This document shows, piece after piece, positions 1 to 11,097 of a stretch of 64,000 nt of DNA. Origin of the DNA: Limonium bicolor (lineage: Eukaryota; Streptophyta; Magnoliopsida; Caryophyllales; Plumbaginaceae); the NCBI GenBank assembly GCA_023374045.1, contig CM041776.1:118067000-118130999 (forward strand). Direction: 5' to 3'. The notes beneath the pieces were generated by a model. The model saw only the letters and a list, made by a program, of their open reading frames with translations. It was not told the DNA's origin and ran no database searches. Within the stretch, counting starts at the first letter, position 1. The number at the start of each line of letters is the position of its first letter. Both the position numbers and the translations under genes were made by a program.

Positions 1-1105
1 TCCGCAAAATGACTAAAACGTGGAAGCACACGAAAACTATCGAATTAAGAATAATGATAATGCAAACCTATGAACTCACTAGAACATGAGAGAGTTGTAT
101 GGGATTAGTGAACTCCCGATAACGGTTAGAGAACAAATTGAAATAATCCACGAAACAAATATTAGTGGAAAGATATAATGAACCTCTACTTAGAGGATGG
201 CGATAGTTCAAAGATGTAAACTTATGAGAAAAGTAAAGAGATATAAAGGACCGTCAAACTCCTTTAAACGATAGTCGATCCACAATACAAGGATCCAACC
301 TAAATTGAGAAAATGGGCCAAACATAAAAGTATTCGATAAGTTGGGGAAACCCTTACATCTGAGAATGCTAGACAATGAAAACAATTCCCTAAGCTATTA
401 GATGATATCGAGAGAGATACTTCTAGGCTAATCTATATGATTACAATATAACTCCGAGAGAAGAGTATTTGGGAAATTGAGTAGTCCGATAGAGATACAG
501 ATGTTTGTAAATTTGAGGAACTAGGTGTATAGTTCCGTTTGATAGTCGAACCATCCCACCATGCTAGACCCAGTGTAGGGTCGTAACCGGGGAAGTAAGA
601 CAAGAATTTGTAAGCCCGGTGGTGAGTCTTGTGTATGACTCTGCCCGGAGGTCATGGGTAATGACTTAAAAGATATCCATTGAAAACTTGAGAATTGAGA
701 TTGAGATTAAGAGTTTGAGAATTTAGATTTAGATTTGAGAACTTGAGAGTTCAAATTGAGGAATGAGAATTGAGAATTGAGAACTTAAGAGTTGAGGATT
801 ATGATTGAGTATTGTAGAACTTGTTTGAGATTGAGAATAAAAGAGTTTGTGTAAGAGTAACCCAGGAGAATGGATAAGATAATGAATAAGTGACTAAGGC
901 ATAGTGAGGTAGAAACCCTTCAGGCCTAAGAGTAGTTATACTAACCAACAAAATGTCATGTTAGTTGTTAGTATATTCCTTGTTTGAATGTCTTTGAATG
1001 TGAGCATGATTATAATTAAAATGAATCGCATGTTCTTGACCAAGTAGTCGGCGTACCCACGTTAGCACGGCGGGGTATGTGAATTTCATACCAGCAATTT
1101 GCTGA

Positions 1106-1134
1106 GCCCCTAGGGGCACCGTTTTCACTTACAG
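1106..1134 (+). promoter_or_regulatory. Hairpin plus 3'-splice-site-like motif in LTR H
   Basis: The palindrome GCCCCTAGGGGC (1106-1117) is followed by a T-rich run and CAG|GTAC with AG at 1133-1134. The same order (G/C hairpin, T-rich tract, CAG|GTAC) is found in the LTRs of G and D. A splice acceptor is an inference; only the motif conservation is seen. Confidence 0.4.
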
Positions 1135-1410
1135 GTACTTTGGAGCCTCTTACCATTTGAGAGTAGGACGAGGTTGCTACTTAAGCATAGGTAGTTGATT
1201 AAGAGAATTGTAATTGTTGTAATGTTGAATGTAAGACCGAATTGTTATCGGCAAGTTTGAGAATTGTAGAGACTCGGTATAGAATTGATTCATATTGTAT
1301 TTGTATTTGAATCGGTAAAGGAATGGAATGTATTAGTATTGTTTGATTATCGGTATTCAAGTTCATCAGACCGATATGGTAATTTGGATATTGTATTTGG
1401 ATTTGGCCTT

Positions 1411-1432
1411 ATTAGTCATGTAGGTGACTAAC
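1411..1432 (+). other. Conserved LTR hairpin (9-4-9 geometry)
   Basis: Nine-base arms around a four-base GTAG loop. Seven central pairs are Watson-Crick, one end pair is T-G and the other is mismatched. Equivalent hairpins with substituted pairs lie at 31013-31034, 40678-40699 and, on the minus strand, 52253-52274. All are followed by a conserved GTATCACCC or a related block. Confidence 0.55.
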
Positions 1433-1530
1433 GACATTGTATCACCCACCGTTTGTAGTGAATTCTGCTGCTTTGATATTGGTGATTGAGACGAGGAGAT
1501 AATTACTTGATTAGCGGTAGAGGTGTTACA

Positions 1531-1640
1531 GAATCAAATAAAGCTGGAAATTTGGATAAGAAGATTAAGATGGAGGCAAAACCAAGTAAACCTATGTACC
1601 AAGGGCAGAGCTCGACTGCTAATCAGGGTAGAAGGGCTTG
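1531..1640 (+). pseudogene. gag: Element E: gag fragment upstream of the zinc knuckle
   Basis: The open frame here reads a basic, Gln/Ser-rich stretch (around NLDKKIKMEAKPSK) typical of the linker before the nucleocapsid zinc knuckle of chromovirus Gag. The Sirevirus A begins six bases later, and the Gag sequence resumes at 12205 on the far side of it with a cysteine/histidine array. The two halves share the 5-bp duplication GTATT created by the insertion. A one-base deficit in an A-run near 12215 means the halves are no longer in one frame. The N-terminal two thirds of Gag, the leader and the PBS are missing, because LTR H abuts at 1530. Confidence 0.6.
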
Positions 1641-1743
1641 GTATTTGTTAAGACAAGATCCTTTAGTTTTGATGATAGCAAACCGTATGTTGTTTATCTA
1701 ATGTGTTTGTCAAGATTCATGATTTTAGATAGACAGGTGAATA

Positions 1744-1825
1744 AGTGGCTTAGCACGCAAGGTTGCAAGCGCACTTAAGTCATGAGTGGCTTAGCACGCA
1801 AGGTTACAAGTGCGCTCAATCCATG
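1744..1825 (+). repeat. 41-bp tandem duplication in U3 of A
   Basis: Two head-to-tail 41-bp units (1744-1784 and 1785-1825), each beginning AGTGGCTTAGCACGCAAGGT. The second unit differs by a few transitions. The same pair exists in the 3' LTR near 11160-11243, so it predates this insertion. It sits about 0.55 kb upstream of the TATA box, a position compatible with a U3 enhancer repeat, though that role is inferred. Confidence 0.75.
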
Positions 1826-2359
1826 ACATGTGCTCTACCAGTCAGGCACCTGTCGGCGAGAGCTCTAGAGAACTTCTAGCAAGACACAAGTAGTCAAGAA
1901 CCACACCATCGCATATCTCTTACATCAGACATCAAACAAGGACCAAACGGAGTTAGCAACGTCGACAAACTCACTCAGATTATTCACAACCACACAAGCA
2001 ACTTGCTCATGACAAACTCATGACAAAAGGTGTCTATCTCATTAATGTGCAAGATAACAAGATAAACAAAGGCTATTGATGAACATCATTACATAGCCGT
2101 AATACTTCAGAAGAGAGCATTTATGAGCATTAATGAGCAAACAAGTTCAGTCAAATGAAGTGTGCAAGTGGTGACCAACCAACTTGGGAGGCGCGCCGCA
2201 AACTTGCCCATTCACAAGGGAACGCGTGTGCTGATGGCTCCAGATCAAGTTCGACGAAAAATCTATAGTAGGGTGTGGATATTATATTTGTTGAAGAATG
2301 AGTATTCTACTCTTAGAGTCTACAACTCCTAGGTTGTTAGTGGCATCTCAACTAACTTG

Positions 2360-2367
2360 TATAAATA
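2360..2367 (+). promoter_or_regulatory. TATA box of the 5' LTR of A
   Basis: TATAAATA in both LTRs (also 11777-11784). It would place the U3/R boundary near 2390, leaving ~390 bp for R and U5, which is plausible for a 1.1-kb LTR. Confidence 0.6.
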
Positions 2368-2785
2368 AGTGCATTAATGTTCCTTGTAAGACAAGCCCTG
2401 TACGAGAGTAAAGATAGAGATAATCTAGGCAAGTATAAATCAGACTTAGGAGTGTGTGTATGTAGTGCTAGAGAGTTGGTGACTAGTGAGGACTGGGTTA
2501 GAGTATCAATACATTGGGTATTTGATAGGACGACAGGTCGGGGAACGGTCGGTGAACCGTAGGCCGATAGTCGGGAGAGGGTTGATGACTTTAGGGTAAA
2601 TTCGAAACTGTCCCGGGAGTCCGTGTATGGGGCAAGGGAGGTTGAGTGAATTTCGTGTGTGTAAATTCTCAATCGAAATGTGTTTTCAGTTTAATAGTTG
2701 CCTCTTGTCTATCAAGTATTATTAGAGTCCATGATACGTCCACGACACGTCAGGGACGCATCAGGAGTGCTTGCAAAGTTTCAAT

Positions 2786-2797
2786 TGGTATCAGAGC
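2786..2797 (+). other. Primer binding site of A (tRNA-iMet)
   Basis: TGGTATCAGAGC lies two bases after the 5' LTR. It is the usual 12-nt complement to the 3' end of plant initiator methionine tRNA, used by copia elements to prime minus-strand synthesis. Confidence 0.9.
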
Positions 2798-2839
2798 AGA
2801 TCTCTTCTAGAAAGCTAACTACTTTGGAAGACGATCAAG

Positions 2840-4129
2840 ATGTCTCATGCAGCATTCTTGCAGCATAAGAAGGTTCTGCACCGAATCGACCACCACTCTT
2901 CAATGGAGACAACTACACTCACTAGAAGAACAAGATGGAGTTTCACATCAAGTCTGACGATCCAAGAATGTGGAGGGTGATAACACATGTAGAGTACACC
3001 TACCAGAATCCTCAAGGACAAGACATATCTATCGACAGCATGACGGATGAGTAAATCAAGAAGCTGGTCTTCAACGCTCGAGCTATAAGAATACTTCACT
3101 GTGCATTACTACCTGAGCAATACTCGATGATTGCCTCAGCTAAAAAGGCCTAAGGGATTTGGAAAACTCTTGAGGTCACCTATAAAGGGAATGATGAGAT
3201 CAAAAAGACTCGCATTGAGTTGCTACTCACTCACTGGGAGCTATTTAAGGAAGAAAAATGGAGAGTATTTCTGAAATGCATACAAGGTTCACTAAGCTGA
3301 TCAATGAAATGTTGGTGCTTGGAAGGACTATCTCTAATGAGGATCAAATACGGAAGTTCCTCATATCTCTTCCTGCCTCCTTTGATAGCAAAGTCAATGC
3401 CATGCAAGAAGTGCATGATCTCTCTAAGATGTCTCTGGTAGACATGCTAGGATCTCTAATGGCTTTCGAGTTAAATTACAACACAGAAACTCAGAAAGCT
3501 CATCAAGATATAGAGGGAAAGGCATAGCCCTTCAAGTAGCTGAAAATAAAAGGTCTGAGTCAGGAGACGACAGTGATGAAATGGTCCTCTATGCTAAGAG
3601 GTATGTTCGAAAGTTCATAAGAAATAAAATAAGGAAAAGCAAGGAATCCAGGAGTCGGATGATCAGAGGAAAAAGCAATGACAAGTGTTTTGGGTGTTCA
3701 AAATGCGGACATCATATCAAAGACTGCCCTCAACGATCACGAGAGGACAACGACTGGGTCAAGAAGCCTGTCCGATGATCATTCAACAAAAAAAACCAAA
3801 GAAGGAAGCCTTCATTGCCACATGGGGAGATTCTGAACGGTGATGACAACCAAATCTCAAACAGCGACACCTCAGAGGAGGAGAAGGCTCACCTATGCCT
3901 TGAAGATGTGTGCTTGATGGCACAAGGCAATGATGTCTCAGAAGGAGAAGAAGAACAACATAAGGCAAACTATTCTAAACTTATAAGGAGAATTCAAAAG
4001 GCTAAACTTCTAGGACTTAGAAAGTTTTCTCTTATATTAGTTGATCATCTACAGGCATTAGAGACTGAAAATGATGAACTTTTGGAAGAAAATGAAAATT
4101 GTGAAAAACCTCGGATAAAAGCAAGGTAG
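2840..4129 (+). pseudogene. gag: Sirevirus A Gag (capsid/nucleocapsid), broken
   Basis: The frame opening with ATG at 2840 reads only about 45 codons before a shift. Downstream pieces carry the copia-type Gag (UBN2/DUF4219-like) signature: a KNKMEFHIKSDDP-like stretch near 2930-2970, IWKTLEVTYKGNDEIKK near 3160, and an open piece at 3258-3527. The zinc knuckle C-F-G-C-S-K-C-G-H-H-I-K-D-C is intact at 3686-3727 (CX2CX4HX4C). After it, 3815-4129 encodes an acidic, Glu-rich tail with predicted coiled-coil character. In-frame stops near 3054 and 3153 and several frameshifts rule out a functional Gag. Role known for the family: packaging of element RNA into cytoplasmic particles. Confidence 0.8.
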
Positions 4130-4559
4130 AAAATATCTTGAGGGCACTCATGAAATTACAAAGAGATTATAGTGAAATTCTCACCGTTTATGAAAAGTTG
4201 AAGTACGAAAACAACCTGAAATTGATGAATTGATTGTTGCTCTTAACACCAAAGAAAATGAACTAGCTACCATCAAAGAAAAATATTCTAAGATAGATGT
4301 TATTTCTAAGACACCCATGAGAAGAAGCAAACGAGAGGTCAGATGCTAGTTAGAGACTAGTCGTAGAGATGTCTGCAGCTTGTGCAGACAACCCGGTCAT
4401 CATGAGTCTAGTTGCTATAAAACGAGTTTATGAGGCATTAGCAACTCAAGAAACTAGAATTGAAATGGGTAGTCAAAAATGATCTTAGAGTATTAAATGG
4501 TGGAAATGGGTCCAATCTTTCTATGGACCCTATCCCCACACCACTGACGTGTTAAGTGC

Positions 4560-4860
4560 ATAATCGAGTGAGAATGGACCCCTGCTGGTACATCGACAGT
4601 GGGTGCTCTAAACACATGACAGGAGACAAGAAGTTCTTCTCACTCGAACTAGGAAGCCAAGGAACTGTTTCCTTGGCGACAACAAGAAAGGAAAAACCAT
4701 CGGTGTAGGTAAGGTTGGTATTACTTCTGACTATGTCATAGATAGTGTAAATCTAGTTCATGGTTTAAAATTCAACTCGCTTAGTGTTTCTCAAATTATG
4801 ACAAAGGGAATTCAGTTCACTTCTATCCTACACACTGTAGCATAGTAAGTCAGAACAATG
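4560..4860 (+). pseudogene. pol: Sirevirus A protease, broken
   Basis: The catalytic D-S-G triplet is readable at 4595-4603 in the context WYIDSGCSKHMTG, which is the copia retropepsin signature. About 80 bases later the frame shifts, and the conserved GDNKKGKTIGVGKVG block continues in another frame near 4675-4720. The segment is followed by a KFNSLSVSQ-like stretch (4770-4795) typical of the protease/pre-integrase linker. The family enzyme cleaves the Gag-Pol polyprotein; this copy cannot be translated through. Confidence 0.75.
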
Positions 4861-4862
4861 GC

Positions 4863-5793
4863 AAAGATTTGTTAAAGGGAAAAAGATGGAAAAATGTTTA
4901 TGTAACAAGCTTAGAGGATATTGATAGTCCTAACCTTCCATGCTTGACTGCTTTAATAGATGACTCTACACTATGGCATAAAAGACTAGGGCATGTTAGC
5001 ACTTCTTTAATAAGAAAAATTGTCAAGAAACAGTTGGTAAGAGGTCTTCCTAAGATTAATAAATCTGAGACCAATCTTTGTGATGCTTGTGTGAGAAGCA
5101 AACAGAGCAAGATTTCTTTTAAATCAAAGAACTCAGTTAGTACATCCAAACCACTTGAATTACTTCACATGGACTTATGTGGACCTATGAGAATCAAAAG
5201 TTTTGGAGGAAATTGGTATGTGTGTAATTGTTGATGATTACTCACGGTTTGTTTGGACACTCTTTATTGCTTCCAAAGATGAAGTCTTTGAGAAATTTCA
5301 AGCCTTTGAGGAAATGTCCAAGTACAACTCAATCTCAAGATCAAGGCTCTTCGGTCTGATCATGGGTCAGAATTAAGAATCAACAATTCATGGATATGTG
5401 TAAGCAACATGGGATTAGTCACACATATTCAGCACCAAGAACAGCCCAACAAAATGGAGTAGTTGAGCGAAAGAACAGAACACTACAAGAGGTAGCCAGG
5501 GCCATGCTATGGGAAGCAATCTTCCTCAAGTCTTCTGGGCAGAAGCGGTGGCGACTGCATGCTACATCACAAATAGAACGCTCATTCAACAATCCTTAAC
5601 AAAACTCCTTATAGAGTTAATCAAGGGAAGAAAACCAAACATAAGTCACTTCAGGACATTTGGTTGCAAATGTTATGTCCATAACAATGAAAGAGTCCCC
5701 TTGGAAAGTTTGATGCCAGAAGTGATGTGGCCATCTTCCTTAGATACTCTGAAAGAAGTCGGGCATACAAAGTATACAACAAAAGGACACTGA
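4863..5793 (+). pseudogene. pol: Sirevirus A integrase, broken
   Basis: The longest open piece, 4869-5234, contains the HHCC zinc-binding module (LWHKRLGH near 4972, C-D-A-C at 5079-5090) and the first catalytic Asp in LLHMDLCGP (~5160-5190). Frameshifts around 5225 and 5320-5390 disrupt the region of the second Asp. The last conserved segment, TAQQNGVVERKNRTL (~5440-5485), retains the catalytic Glu. The C-terminal domain continues through 5793 in alternating frames. The order protease-integrase-RT identifies Ty1/copia. At least three frame changes are visible, so no active integrase is made. Confidence 0.8.
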
Positions 5794-6169
5794 AGGTGGA
5801 GGAAAGTGTGCACGTAGTCTTTGATGAGGCTGACGTACACAAGGTCAAGGAATCTGATGAAGATAAAGAACTTGGATTCAATCTAGCTGATCAAGATCAC
5901 GTAGATAATCCCAAAGATGAATCACCGCCTGAAGAAAACTTGCACGACAGGTCAGTGACAGGTCAACAACAGGTCGACGAAGGAAACAATGATGTCGAGG
6001 ATCCTCTCTCTCCATCAACCATTCATCAATCTCGTGCTTTGTACAAAATCATCCATTGGAGAATATCATATCAGAGATATCCAAAGGAACTCAGACAAGA
6101 GCACAAACTCGAGATCTTCTAGCCTTCTCAACGACAGTCTCACCCATCGAGCCCAAGAACGTCAAGGAA

Positions 6170-7009
6170 GCTCTTTAAGACTAGACTGGATCAATGCAAT
6201 GCAAGAAGAACTAAACCAGTTTGAAAGATGCAAAGTCTGGCATCTTGTGCCTCGTCCTACTCATCAAGGAGTACTTGCACAAAATGGGTCTTCAGAAACA
6301 AGCTGAATGAAATGGGTGAAGTTTTCAATAACAAAGCTCGTCTGGTAGCTCAAGGATATCGTCAACAAGAAGGAATAGACTTCCAAGAAACCTTCGCTTC
6401 AGTAGCAATGATGGAATCTATCAGATTACTAATTGCATTTGTTGCACACAAAGGAATCAAACTATTCAACTTGACATCAAGAGTGCCTTCCTAAATGGGT
6501 ACGTCAAAGAGGAAGTGTATATGTTGAGCAACCTCCAGGTTTTGAGACACAAGAAGGAAAATACATGGTACTCAAACTTGGATCAAACAAGCTCAAATTC
6601 ATGGTATGATCGCCTATCCTCCTATCTATTGGAAAACCACTTTAAAAGACATAAAGTAGACAAAACTTTATTTGTTACAACAACACAAAGAGATTTCCTA
6701 ATTGTGCAAGTATATGTTGATGATATAATCTTTGGAGCCTCTGATGAGAAATATTGCAAAAAGTTTGAAGCATTGATGAAAAAGGAATTTGAGATGAGTG
6801 ATCTGGGAGAACTAAAGTTCTTCCTAGAACTTCAAGTCAAGCAGAATGATGAAGGGACCATCATATCCCAAGAGAAGTATGTAAAAGACTTGCTGAAGAA
6901 ATTTGGAATGGAGGGATGTAAGACGTTTGACACGCCAATGGCAGTCGGCACTAAGATGGGTATCATGACTGGTGACCGACCAGTCACCAGCGATCTTATA
7001 GAGAGATGA
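6170..7009 (+). pseudogene. pol: Sirevirus A reverse transcriptase, broken
   Basis: The RVT_2-type domain begins near 6185 (WINAMQEELNQFE). It continues through KARLVAQGYRQQEGIDF (~6330-6380) and a shifted DIKSAFLNG block near 6475. The catalytic Y-V-D-D lies at 6713-6724 inside the long piece 6515-7009. The LGELKFFLELQV segment and the Q-E-K-Y-V-K-D-L-L-K-K-F block, both typical of copia RT, follow in frame. Frame changes occur near 6300, 6480 and 6600, and a stop at 7007 separates this piece from the RNase H part. Confidence 0.85.
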
Positions 7010-7662
7010 TTGGTTCTCTACTATATTCAACTGCTAGTAGACCTGACATCATGTATAGTGTTTGCTTATGTGCCAGGTTTCAAGCAGATCCAAGAGAAAG
7101 TCACCTCACAGCTGTTAAAAGAATCCTACGTCACTTAAAAGGAACTATGAATCTTGGTCTCTTTTATTCTAAGTTCAATAATTGTAACATTGTAGGATTT
7201 TCAGATGCATACTATGGAGGATCTATCACCGATAGAAAGAGCACTTTAGGGACAGCATTCTTTGTTGGATCATGTCTGATTGCATGGGGATCAAAGAAAT
7301 AACAAAGTGTTGCAATCTTAACAGCTGAATCTGAAAACATTGCTGCGGCAAGCTGCTGTGCCCAACTCCTATGGCTTAAACAACAAATTGGTGATTATGG
7401 CGTTAAAATAGGTACTTTACCAATTATGTGTGATAATACAAGTGCCATCTCTATTTCCAAAAATCTTGTGCATCATTCTCGTACCAAACACATTGACATT
7501 AGACATCATTTTCTTAGAGAATGTTGTGAAAAAGAATTAGTTAGTTTAAAGTATATTTCTACTGAGAACCAACTAGCTGATATCTTTACAAAGCCATTAA
7601 GCAGAGAACGGTTTACTAAGATTTTTCATGATCTTGGTATGATATTCATTAATCACAGTTAA
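7006..7662 (+). pseudogene. pol: Sirevirus A RNase H and end of Pol
   Basis: Two large open pieces (7006-7302 and 7426-7662) are separated by one in-frame TAA at about 7301. They read the copia RT-connection/RNase H module: SRPDIMYSVCLCARFQ, LKGTMNLGLFY, GFSDAYYGGSITDRKST, TAESENIAAASCCAQLLWL and RTKHIDIRHHFLRE. In the S-D-A-D-(W/Y) motif the second acidic residue is Tyr here. The frame ends normally at 7660-7662 after a PLSRERFTKIFHDLGM tail typical of Sirevirus Pol. This is the best preserved part of A's pol. Confidence 0.85.
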
Positions 7663-7954
7663 ACTGCTTTTATTTCCCACGATCGGTCAACGACAAGTGA
7701 GCAACACCTGTTATATTGTCGTTCAGTAGTCAGCGATTAGTTTAAAGCATAGAAAACATGTCAAACGACTACTTGAAGCAGATATGTCATTTTTCACAAA
7801 AGTAAGATTAGGTTAGAGAGAGTCCAACGGATAGAAACGGAAAAACTCATCAATGGATCGCTAACAACTGTCACGATTGCTTCCCGTTATGAATAGTACA
7901 GTAAGGACATGTCAGCGAGTGGACGAGGGTGGTCACCGACCGTTAATCAATATC

Positions 7955-7962
7955 TATAAAAG
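7955..7962 (+). promoter_or_regulatory. Candidate internal promoter (TATA) upstream of the 3' ORF of A
   Basis: TATAAAAG stands ~290 bp after the pol stop. It is followed by a CT-rich stretch (CCTTCACTTTCTCTAATCTC, 7995-8014) resembling a plant 5' UTR, and then by an ATG at 8155 in context AAAATGGCA. A promoter here would allow the 3' ORF to be expressed apart from the genomic RNA. This is inferred from composition and position only. Confidence 0.4.
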
Positions 7963-8154
7963 GGCGATGGGAGTTTTACTCCTGTCACATAATTGCCTTC
8001 ACTTTCTCTAATCTCTCTAAGCGATCAAAGCATATTCTATTCTCTCTCACAAAATTTCCTACGAGATTTAGAGAAAAAATCCCTCGCCTCACAGCCGCTA
8101 AAGAACACCCGAGCAAAAAGTACTAAACTCCAGTACAAAATCCTCTACACTGAA

Positions 8155-9952
8155 AATGGCACCAAAGACTGCTCTACGATCAAAAAGTAATCCAAGAAGG
8201 GAACCTTCTCGCCAGTGAGGTAGAGTATATAAAGTCCCACATTCCCAAAACTTACCACCTCTTCACATCCAGCACTTTCAAACCCACCATCATTCCTGAT
8301 CGTGCTCCCACATAAGAACCAAAAATGTCTTCTCCTGCGTTCTCACCTAAAACCTCCAAAATACCACAAAGAAATCCAAAGCCAAAGAATCAAAGTCCAA
8401 AGGCCATTCAACCACCACCACTAGTCGTGTAACTCGCTCTTCTAGGTGCGCCAAAGAACAAACAACTCCACAAAAATCCCTCAACACCAGAGAAAACAAC
8501 ACGGCGGTTACACTTCACCGAGGAAGAAGAAGCCTCTCCTTCAGCTATCATAAAAGAGGTCATTCAATCATTGGAAGAAGAGGAGGTTCAAAGTGACGAA
8601 CCATCTCAGAAGGAAGCCTAGAAGAAAAAGACTAGGAAGAAGGTGTACCTGCACCTGACTCTGAAGAGGAAGCAAATCTCACAGCCACTCTCGAAGAACC
8701 AGTCGTCAACAGGTCTCCAACACCTCAGCGACAACATAAAAATGGTGATAGCGACACAGAATCATCATCATCTATCATCTACACGCTCAAGAGAGCGTGC
8801 TCATTGGGAGAAGTAAAGGGTGAAAGAAAGATGGGCGCTTCCTCTAGTACCAAGGAAGTCAAGGAGCTTGCTCATGCAAAAAAATCAACTCCTAAGTCCC
8901 AACCTCCACAACCCTTAAAGCATTTGAAAAGGCTCAAAGAACTAGAGCCTCCATTGATTAAGGCCGGGAACATCAACAACCGCTCCTGTCCCGTCTTACC
9001 AAAGACGTTGGACATAGAGTGGATGGAGAAGATGGATCTATGAGAGATCATCGAGCTGTTGGAGTTCCAAGGATGGGTAGACTTCTTCCAGGAGCATATC
9101 CCTGTCTACACCGAGTTGCTCAAGGAGCATATGAGATATCTTAGACCACTCCAAAAAGATGAAGATGACGACTACCTCCACTCAACGGTCCAAACGGCTC
9201 AAGTTACTGTCTCCAAGTCATGGATTTACAAAACCTTCAACCTAAAGCCAGGATGTCTGATCATTCCAAAGGATACAACTTGGCACGACTTAGGACACCA
9301 AGGAGAAAGATACTAAACCTGCTCAACAAAGGAGCAACAATGAAAATTTTCAATGTCGTGGACTTTTCCATCACCGACAGAGTCCTCTTCAACTTATTCA
9401 CCCACAACATCACCCCAAGGAACTAGCGCACCCACATTGTCAATGCACGAGATGTAAGGCTGTTGTTCGCGCTCAAGACCAAGGAGAAAATTGATCCGCC
9501 TATGATGATTCTCCTCACTCTAGATGAGAGTCTTCAAGTAAACCAAGGTCTGGTGCACGGGGGAATGGTTACCGCGACACTTGTAGAGAGTGGAGTGCAC
9601 ACCGACAGGTTCTACGAGTGTGCGCGCACTGCTCAAGACTGCATCTGCTCTGAGATGCTATCCAAAATGGGGATAAAGACTAAGAGAGATAAGCTCGTGG
9701 CTGTCCCGAAGCCCACAAAGAGCGAAGATGCAAGGTCAGAGCCTAGACCGACGGCAAGAGCTTCAGGAATCAAAAGGAGGAGAAGTCTCACCAGTCCACG
9801 ACAAGTCGGGGACCAGTCTGGATACTTCAACTTGGGATGTTCTTCAGCGTGTAAGAGTCACTCTTACCGCTGTGCAGGCTGTCTCCACCGAACCAAGTGT
9901 CCATCACATGGTTCAAGGAGCAATAGATTTTATAGATACTCACATAGCCTGA
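8155..9952 (+). pseudogene. 3' ORF of Sirevirus A (env-like position), broken
   Basis: Open pieces in all three frames (8155-8217, 8220-8315, 8324-8430, 8804-9043, 9059-9316, 9463-9720, 9728-9952) read as one decayed protein. The N-terminal third is low-complexity, rich in Lys, Pro, Ser and Glu. The middle has a globular segment (IELLEFQGWVDFFQEHIPVY near 9047-9105, then YLHSTVQTAQVTVSKSWIYK near 9175-9232). The end is a helical tail (VLQRVRVTLTAVQAVSTEP, 9837-9893). The globular part resembles the putative plant transposon protein domain that Sirevirus and Athila elements carry after pol. I see no convincing signal peptide or transmembrane segment, so 'env-like' describes position only. Function unknown. 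Confidence 0.6.
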
Positions 9953-11037
9953 TTGTTCTTTGTCTCCTAGAGACTTTAGTGAAACCGTGAGAGAGTTAGA
10001 GTTAGGACTGGATTTTCTTTTCCATCAAATGTTCTATTTTGCCTCTGACTATCTATTGCAAAGTATCAATGAAAATGCAACTGATTTTTGTTACTTGAAT
10101 GCTTATGATGGGTACGAAATAATTTATTGTCTTGGCTCATTCTTTCTTGATTAAAAATTACAAAATGATCTGAGATATTAGTCATATCCATTCCACTAAT
10201 CCAAACTCTGACCTTGATACCTAAAAAGCCTACAAACATAGCCCACAAGACGTAGCACCTCATTAAATGCCACTCACCGATCAGACGTTGAGCATATCCA
10301 AAGTGTCTATAAAACTTGCTTACTCCTATTACCACTCACAATCATCTCATGCAATGGCTCAATACCCACAAAGCTCATCCAGCTCGAATAAGCAAAACCA
10401 TTCACTCCACCATTCACAAGTTTATGGCCACCAAACACCCAAAGAAATACGTCGCCCAAAGCTATGTTCAACCAAACTCCGACTCCCTTACAGCTTGGTC
10501 TATCACCTCAAGTATCACTCTATCACAATCACGTTCTCCACATTGCATGGAGTTCTCCATATATTCTGATGAGTCTGACCTTTCTACCATAGCTAAATCA
10601 CCTTTGATCACTGCACCCAAAGCCAAACCTTCTTGGATCAAAGCCGGTTTTCGAAGGATGACCCTACTTGCTAGAGGATTATGAAAGGGATACCCAACTA
10701 CATCACTCAATCTAGATTATCTTGATCATATTTTGTAGTTTGTAATCTATGGAATGTCATGGCCTTTACAACATCTTACGTCGTGTAGTTGCTCCCTATT
10801 TTGTTGTATGGCAAGGGGGGAAAGGTAAGTATATGTACTTGTGAGAGTATGTCTATCGTCCCTGTATCATGTATCATCTGAATGAAACTTTATCTATGAT
10901 ATAACATAAAAGCTGTCACTTATGCTATCATTCGTTAAAAAAATTCATTCTTAAAAACCCTTAATAAACTCAGGGGGAATCCCTCTTAGGGAGAATCTCT
11001 CAAATTTTTGATTGCCAAGTACATATGAGTATATAGG
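9953..11037 (+). other. 3' non-coding region of A with an unidentified ORF (10316-10684)
   Basis: This ~1.1 kb separates the 3' ORF from the PPT. One open frame of 122 codons (10316-10684) reads a Ser/Thr/Lys/His-rich sequence (KFMATKHPKKYVAQSYVQ near 10420-10473, PKAKPSWIKAGFRRM near 10619-10663). I do not recognise it. It might be another part of the decayed 3' ORF or a captured fragment. The last 150 bases are A/T-rich and contain CTCAGGGGGAATCCC (10970-10984), a PPT-like block seen upstream of Sirevirus 3' LTRs. Confidence 0.4.
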
Positions 11038-11097
11038 TTGCCATCATCAAAAAGGGGAAATTGCTAAGACAAGATCCTTTAGTTTTGATGATAGCAA
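11038..11097 (+). other. PPT and inverted repeat at the 3' LTR junction of A
   Basis: The PPT (AAAAAGGGGAAAT, 11049-11061) directly precedes the 3' LTR. TTGCCATCATCAAAA (11038-11052) and TTTTGATGATAGCAA (11083-11097) form a 15-bp inverted repeat with one mismatch that encloses the PPT and the LTR start. Conserved motifs of this kind are established for Sireviruses. Confidence 0.85.

Larger units (their letters stand above)
1..1530 (+). mobile_element. Element H: 3' part of a Tekay-like Ty3/gypsy LTR
   Basis: This stretch is non-coding and ends in GGTGTTACA, the same terminus as the long LTRs at 27024-31139 and 36689-40801. It shares ordered landmarks with them: a GACCAAG-GTCGGCGTACCC block near 1038, a short G/C hairpin followed by CAGGTAC near 1106-1140, CATCAGACCGAT near 1365, and a 22-nt hairpin with ATTGTATCACCC at 1411-1447. 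It is diverged from them, so it is a related family rather than the same one. The LTR start is not visible and may lie before the window; bases 1-500 show no clear match. No PBS follows the LTR; instead a gag fragment of E abuts it. H is therefore either the LTR of E with an internal deletion, or a solo LTR or 3' LTR inserted into the gag of E. Confidence 0.7.
1646..2783 (+). repeat. 5' LTR of Sirevirus A
   Basis: Starts TGTTAAGACAAG and ends GCAAAGTTTCA, giving canonical TG...CA ends. It matches 11062-12199 at equal length with scattered substitutions. The U3 holds a 41-bp tandem pair at 1744-1825 and a TATA box at 2360. Confidence 0.95.

Noticed and set aside
8226..8233. Second TATA box (TATATAAA) in the 3' ORF of A
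   Set aside because: It falls within a stretch that reads as decayed coding sequence (E-V-E-Y-I-K-S-H), so it is probably coincidental.
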